This document shows positions 4,673 to 8,157 of a DNA stretch of 8,157 bases, piece by piece; the first letter of the stretch is position 1, and the number at the start of each line of letters is the position of its first letter. The DNA comes from Campylobacteraceae bacterium (GTDB lineage: Bacteria; Campylobacterota; Campylobacteria; Campylobacterales; Sulfurovaceae), in NCBI GenBank assembly GCA_027063105.1, contig JAMOSL010000128.1, positions 1 to 8,157 of the forward strand, written 5' to 3'. Made by a program: the position numbers and the translations under genes. The notes beneath the pieces are model-generated. The model was not told the DNA's origin, ran no database searches, and saw nothing but the letters and a program-made list of their open reading frames with translations.

Positions 4673-7321
4673 AAAACACTTACAGTAATAGATACTTTTG
4701 GATTTTTTTTTCGTTCATATTATGCTCTTCCATCTCTTAAAAATTCAGATGGATTTCCAACAGGATTATTAACAGGATTTATAAATCTAATAGATACGCT
4801 TAAGCGAGATTATCCAAGTGATTATATAGTTTTTGCATTAGATAGCAAAGGTGATACATTTAGACATAAATTGAATAGTTCATATAAGGCTCATCGTGAT
4901 ACACCACCAATGGATTTGACTCAACAGTTACCAATAGCAATAGATTGGATACGAGAGATGGGATTTGCTTCATTGTCTAAAGATGAATTTGAGGCAGATG
5001 ATATTATTGCTACAGTTGCAAAGATAGCTAATTCACAAAATATAAAAGTAAGAATATTATCTCATGATAAAGATTTATATCAACTTATATCAAAAGATGT
5101 AATTCTAGTTGATAGTGTTGAAAAAAAGGAAATTAATAATGAAGCTTGTTTTAAAAAGTTTGGGGTATATCCAGAAGATTTCATAAATTTTCAAGCAATA
5201 GTTGGTGATACAGCTGATAATATTCAAGGTGTAAAGGGTATAGGAATTAAAGGTGCATCTAAACTTATTAATCAATTTGGAACAATAGAGGAGATATATA
5301 AAAATCTTCCACAAGCTGGAACGCCTAGAATCCAAAAATTACTTTTAGAATATAAAGAGTCCCTATTTTTATCAAGAGAACTTGTAACATTAAGAGATGA
5401 TGTTTTTAAAGATTTTGATTTTGAGAGCTTTATATTTGAAGATAAAAACTATTTAACTCCTCTATTAGATGATTTTGTTAGATTTGAGATGAAACAAGCA
5501 ATTAAAAAGTCTAATAATAAACAAGATGCACAATCTAATAATTTATTAGAATTTGAAAATATTACGCTAAATACAAAAGAGAAATTATTTGAAGTAATTA
5601 ATAATATACCTAAAAATACTATTATATCATTTGATACAGAGACAACAGGTTTAGATACAAAAATAGTTGATATGGTTGGATTTAGTTTTTCTTTTGAAGA
5701 TAATAGAGCATATTATGTGCCTATTAGTCATAGGTATTTAGGAGTTCCAGAGCAGGTTAGTTTAGAAGATAGTTTAAAGGCTATATCTAAGATTTTATCT
5801 TATAAGGTTATTGGTCAAAATTTAAAATTTGATTTATCTCTTTTATATAACAGATATGGTTTTGATGAGGTCATACCTTATGGTGATAGTATGATTTTAG
5901 AGTGGCTTATTAATCCATCAAATAGGGTAGGACTTGATACTCTAGCTAAAAAATATTTTGATTATAATATGAAACCGTTTAAAGAAGTTGTTAAGAAAGA
6001 TGAGAATTTTTCTTTTGTAGAGATTGATTCAGCGTCATTCTATGCATCAGAAGATGCTTTACTAACTCGTTTAGTCTATTTTAAACAGATAAATAGATTA
6101 GAAGATAGCTTACTTAAAGAGGCTCAAGATTTAGAATACCCATTTATAAATATTTTAGCTAAAATGGAAAGAATCGGAATAAAAATTGACCAATCCAAAT
6201 TAGAATTATTAGAAACTAAATTAACAGAAACACTTAATATCTTAACTCAAGAGATATACGCTTTAGCTAATAGTGAATTTAATATTAAATCTCCAAAACA
6301 ATTAGGTCTGATTTTATTTGAAACTTTAGGATTAAAAGGGAGTAAAAAAACTAAAACAGGATATAGTACCAATGAAGCTGTTTTAAAAACTCTAAAAGAA
6401 GAACATCAAATTATTAATAAAATCTTAGAATATAGAGAAAATCAAAAGATATTATCAACATATATAAAACCACTTTTAAAGTTATCAAAAAATAATTCTG
6501 ATAGTAGAATATATACGACATTTATTCAAACAGGAACAGCCACAGGACGATTGAGTTCTAAAGAGCCAAATTTACAAAATATACCAGTTCGTTCTAAAAT
6601 AGGAAGAGGTGTTAGAGATGCTTTTGTAGCAAAAGAAGGATATAAATTAATTAGTATAGATTATTCTCAAATTGAATTAAGATTACTTGCACACTTTTCA
6701 GAAGATAAATCTCTCTTGAATTCTTTTAATAATAGAGAAGATATTCACTTAACTACTGCTATAAAATTATTTGGCGAAGATATGGCTAAATCAAAAAGAA
6801 GTTTTGCTAAATCTATAAATTTTGGGCTTTTATATGGAATGGGTGCTAAAAAACTCTCTGAAGAGCTATCAATTACTCAAAAAGAGGCAAAAGATATAAT
6901 AAAGAATTATTTTGATTCATTTCCAACGGTAAAAAACTTTTTAGAAGAGGTTCAAGATTCTATGAAAATAAAAGGTTTTATAGAGACAATAAATGGAAGA
7001 AGAAGAATTTTTGATTATGAAAATGCAAATGGAATGCAAAAAGCATCATTTCTAAGAGAGTCAACAAATACACTTTTCCAAGGTTCATCAGCAGATATAA
7101 TAAAATTAGCTATGCTAAAAATAGATATATTTATTCAAGAAGAGTTAGAAGATGTAAATATGCTACTTCAAATCCATGATGAACTGATATTTGAAGTGCC
7201 ATCAGAAAAAGTAGATATGGTCTCGAAAAGATTTAAATATATTATGGAAAATATTATAGAACTTAAAGTACCATTAGAGTGTTCAGTATCTATAGGTAAT
7301 AGTTGGGGAGAATTGAAGTAG
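4670..7321 (+). CDS. polA: DNA polymerase I, with 5' nuclease, proofreading and polymerase domains
   Basis: PolA fills gaps and removes RNA primers in lagging-strand synthesis and excision repair. At 883 aa it is a normal full-length enzyme. The 5' nuclease occupies about 1-275, with acidic metal ligands D8, D58, E108, D110, D111, D133, D135, D180 and D183, and the helix-hairpin-helix GVKGIGIKGA at 187-196. A low-complexity Asn/Ser/Lys linker lies at about 280-292. The 3'-5' exonuclease spans about 300-490 with all motifs: D322/E324 (FDTETTG), N374/D378 (GQNLKFD), and Y458/D462 (YASEDA). The polymerase has motif A with D664 (DYSQIELRLLAHFS), the O-helix with R710, K714, F718 and Y722, and motif C with H836, D837 and E838 (QIHDE). 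Proofreading therefore looks intact. The start is TTG, supported by AAGG. The gene is separated from hemC by 58 bp containing a hairpin, and it converges on a channel gene 43 bp downstream. A T9 tract encodes F12-F14. Confidence 0.98.
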   Translation: MKTLTVIDTFGFFFRSYYALPSLKNSDGFPTGLLTGFINLIDTLKRDYPSDYIVFALDSKGDTFRHKLNSSYKAHRDTPPMDLTQQLPIAIDWIREMGFASLSKDEFEADDIIATVAKIANSQNIKVRILSHDKDLYQLISKDVILVDSVEKKEINNEACFKKFGVYPEDFINFQAIVGDTADNIQGVKGIGIKGASKLINQFGTIEEIYKNLPQAGTPRIQKLLLEYKESLFLSRELVTLRDDVFKDFDFESFIFEDKNYLTPLLDDFVRFEMKQAIKKSNNKQDAQSNNLLEFENITLNTKEKLFEVINNIPKNTIISFDTETTGLDTKIVDMVGFSFSFEDNRAYYVPISHRYLGVPEQVSLEDSLKAISKILSYKVIGQNLKFDLSLLYNRYGFDEVIPYGDSMILEWLINPSNRVGLDTLAKKYFDYNMKPFKEVVKKDENFSFVEIDSASFYASEDALLTRLVYFKQINRLEDSLLKEAQDLEYPFINILAKMERIGIKIDQSKLELLETKLTETLNILTQEIYALANSEFNIKSPKQLGLILFETLGLKGSKKTKTGYSTNEAVLKTLKEEHQIINKILEYRENQKILSTYIKPLLKLSKNNSDSRIYTTFIQTGTATGRLSSKEPNLQNIPVRSKIGRGVRDAFVAKEGYKLISIDYSQIELRLLAHFSEDKSLLNSFNNREDIHLTTAIKLFGEDMAKSKRSFAKSINFGLLYGMGAKKLSEELSITQKEAKDIIKNYFDSFPTVKNFLEEVQDSMKIKGFIETINGRRRIFDYENANGMQKASFLRESTNTLFQGSSADIIKLAMLKIDIFIQEELEDVNMLLQIHDELIFEVPSEKVDMVSKRFKYIMENIIELKVPLECSVSIGNSWGELK
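4703..4711 (+). repeat. T9 homopolymer in polA codons 12-14
   Basis: Nine consecutive T residues encode Phe12-Phe13-Phe14 of PolA. The tract is uninterrupted because every Phe uses TTT, the preceding codon ends in A and the next begins with C. A one-base slip would shift the frame near the 5' end of the gene. Strong A/T codon bias alone could create the tract. Confidence 0.9.
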
Positions 7322-7364
7322 GTAATAATATCATTATATTTAATCTAGTTTTATATAATAATAA
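7322..7364. other. Convergent polA / MscS-like intergenic junction
   Basis: The 43 bp between the polA TAG and the stop of the opposing gene are almost entirely A and T. I see no GC-containing hairpin and no gene. The only symmetric element is the A/T-only inverted repeat at 7352-7371, which overlaps the stop codon of the minus-strand gene. No canonical terminator for either gene is visible. Confidence 0.7.
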
Positions 7365-7371
7365 TTATATA
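7352..7371. repeat. A/T-only inverted repeat at the convergent gene ends
   Basis: TATATAAT at 7352-7359 is complementary to ATTATATA at 7364-7371 around a 4-nt AATA loop. With no G-C pairs and no U-tract on either strand, it would make a poor intrinsic terminator. In DNA this AT-rich it may well be chance. It is listed because it is the only structured element in the junction. Confidence 0.35.
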
Positions 7372-8157
7372 TCAAACAGACTTTTATTAATTTTATCCTC
7401 ATGAACATTTACCATACTCTCTAATGATTGAGCTACTTCTGGATTTTGATGTAATAGCTCTTTCATCGCTTCTATACTAATAGTGATAACTTTTATATCA
7501 GATAATGCACAGATACTAACTAAACTAGGTTCTTTTCTTACTAATGATGCCAAACCAAACATATCTCCAATTTTAATCCTCTTTTTATGTAAAAGTTCTC
7601 CATTTTGGTTTTCAATATGCTCTGTAGCAACACCTTCTATAATTACATAAACATTTCCTGTTATCTCCCCTTTATGTAATAGACATTCCCCTACACCAAA
7701 CTCATCAATTTTACACCTTTTTGCTAGTTCTGATAGTTGTTCATCTGGTACACTAAAAATCTTTAATTCTAATAATTGATCTTTTATTTTATTTGGTGTT
7801 TTGGTGTTTTCTATTTTATTTTTAGAATTATCTATATGATATTCTTCTATAGGAATAGGAAATGTAATACCATATCTTCTATTTGCATACCAAATTCTAC
7901 TAATAAAATCATTTTCAATAATAGCAATTTTCCCATAATCATCCATAAAATAGTATACTTTATAGTGAATAGATAATTCATCATAAGAGAATACCACCAC
8001 TTTTGGGGCAGGTTCTTTTAATATACTTTTTGTATCTAATGCGGTTTCAAGTAATACTTGCTTTACTTTATTTGGGGGATTATCAAAAGATATATTTAAT
8101 CCAATTGATGCTCTATGAACTTTTGTTGGTCTAGAGTAGTTTTTTATAATATCCTTT
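7365..8157 (-). CDS. MscS-family channel with C-terminal cyclic-nucleotide-binding-like domain (5' end off window)
   Basis: The minus-strand frame stays open from the TAA at 7365-7367 to the right edge, giving 263 visible residues. A GTG at 7998-8000 is internal, because the MscS signature continues upstream of it. Visible residues 1-52 contain NYSRPTKVHRASIGLNISF and a D-N-P-P-N-K-V-K-Q-V-L-L segment, typical of the MscS beta domain and following alpha-beta domain. An E-P-A-P-K motif, a Y-K-V-Y-Y-F-M-D-D-Y strand and RRYGITFPIP (visible residues 93-102) end the alpha-beta domain. A polar linker at about 103-125 leads to a cyclic-nucleotide-binding fold at about 125-250. The pore helices and transmembrane part lie off the edge. 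This architecture matches the described bCNG group of MscS-like channels in the inner membrane. In the phosphate-binding cassette the usual Glu is Leu and the usual Arg is Ser, so binding of cAMP or cGMP is doubtful. Ligand and gating cannot be read from the sequence. Confidence 0.9.
   Translation of the reverse strand, partial: KDIIKNYSRPTKVHRASIGLNISFDNPPNKVKQVLLETALDTKSILKEPAPKVVVFSYDELSIHYKVYYFMDDYGKIAIIENDFISRIWYANRRYGITFPIPIEEYHIDNSKNKIENTKTPNKIKDQLLELKIFSVPDEQLSELAKRCKIDEFGVGECLLHKGEITGNVYVIIEGVATEHIENQNGELLHKKRIKIGDMFGLASLVRKEPSLVSICALSDIKVITISIEAMKELLHQNPEVAQSLESMVNVHEDKINKSLFDI

Noticed and set aside
5105..5335. Minus-strand open frame inside polA, and similar antisense frames at 397-645, 1282-1482, 2199-2393, 2718-2930, 3588-3791 and 4467-4679
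   Set aside because: All are shadows of well-supported plus-strand genes. They are rich in Phe, Ile, Ser and Tyr as expected from antisense A/T-rich codons, and show no recognisable domain or convincing RBS.
7352..7371. A/T-only inverted repeat as a bidirectional terminator
   Set aside because: It has no G-C pairs and no U-tract on either side. It is kept only as a low-confidence repeat, not as a terminator.
7776..7976. Plus-strand 66-aa open frame opposite the channel gene
   Set aside because: It is antisense to the conserved MscS and linker coding sequence, has a low-complexity composition, and shows no family resemblance.
7365..8000. A complete 211-aa cyclic-nucleotide-binding protein starting at the GTG at 8000
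   Set aside because: The frame continues without a stop to the right edge, and the upstream 52 residues match MscS family sequence, so the gene is a larger fusion cut by the window.
1..8157. CRISPR array, tRNA gene, insertion sequence or other mobile element
   Set aside because: No regularly spaced direct repeats, cloverleaf-like segments, transposase motifs or flanking inverted repeats were seen; nearly all of the window is accounted for by conserved genes.

Overview
The window reads as a stretch of ordinary chromosome from an AT-rich member of the Campylobacterota (formerly Epsilonproteobacteria). The evidence is the low GC, the strong A/T third-position bias, the protein similarity, and the gene order hemA-proS-fxsA-like-...-hemC. 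From memory, this is close to the Campylobacter jejuni hemA-proS-Cj0544-hemC neighbourhood. Genus cannot be fixed from the sequence alone; a free-living Sulfurimonas- or Arcobacter-like lineage would fit. The standard genetic code fits every gene, and nearly all of the window is coding.

Region 1 (1-4611, + strand) is a tightly packed, probably co-transcribed cluster of five genes. It holds the 3' part of hemA (glutamyl-tRNA reductase, cut by the left edge), proS (prolyl-tRNA synthetase, GTG start overlapping the hemA stop), a small FxsA-family membrane protein, a two-domain DsbC/DsbG-like thioredoxin-fold protein with a CPFC active site, and hemC (hydroxymethylbilane synthase). Neighbours overlap by 4, 7 and 29 bp, and a 12-bp gap precedes hemC. 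HemA and HemC catalyse the first and a later step of the C5 route to tetrapyrroles. ProS and HemA both act on aminoacyl-tRNA chemistry. The FxsA-like and Dsb-like genes are passengers whose link to haem is not shown by sequence.

Region 2 (4612-4669) is a short intergenic gap. It has a 9-bp hairpin, a possible -10 box overlapping the hemC stop, and a Shine-Dalgarno sequence in front of a TTG start.

Region 3 (4670-7321, + strand) is polA, a full-length DNA polymerase I with 5' nuclease, 3'-5' proofreading and polymerase modules all carrying their catalytic residues. Its fifth coding line contains an uninterrupted T9 tract.

Region 4 (7322-7364) is a 43-bp, almost pure A/T convergent junction. 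Region 5 (7365-8157, - strand) is the C-terminal part of an MscS-type channel fused to a cyclic-nucleotide-binding-like domain; its 5' end lies beyond the right edge. The phosphate-binding cassette of that domain lacks the usual Glu and Arg.

I found no mobile element, CRISPR array, tRNA, rRNA or defence island, and no convincing undescribed multi-gene system. The points most worth a second look are the altered ligand pocket in the channel fusion, the Dsb-like gene placed inside the haem/proS cluster, and the hairpin and homopolymer features at the polA 5' end.
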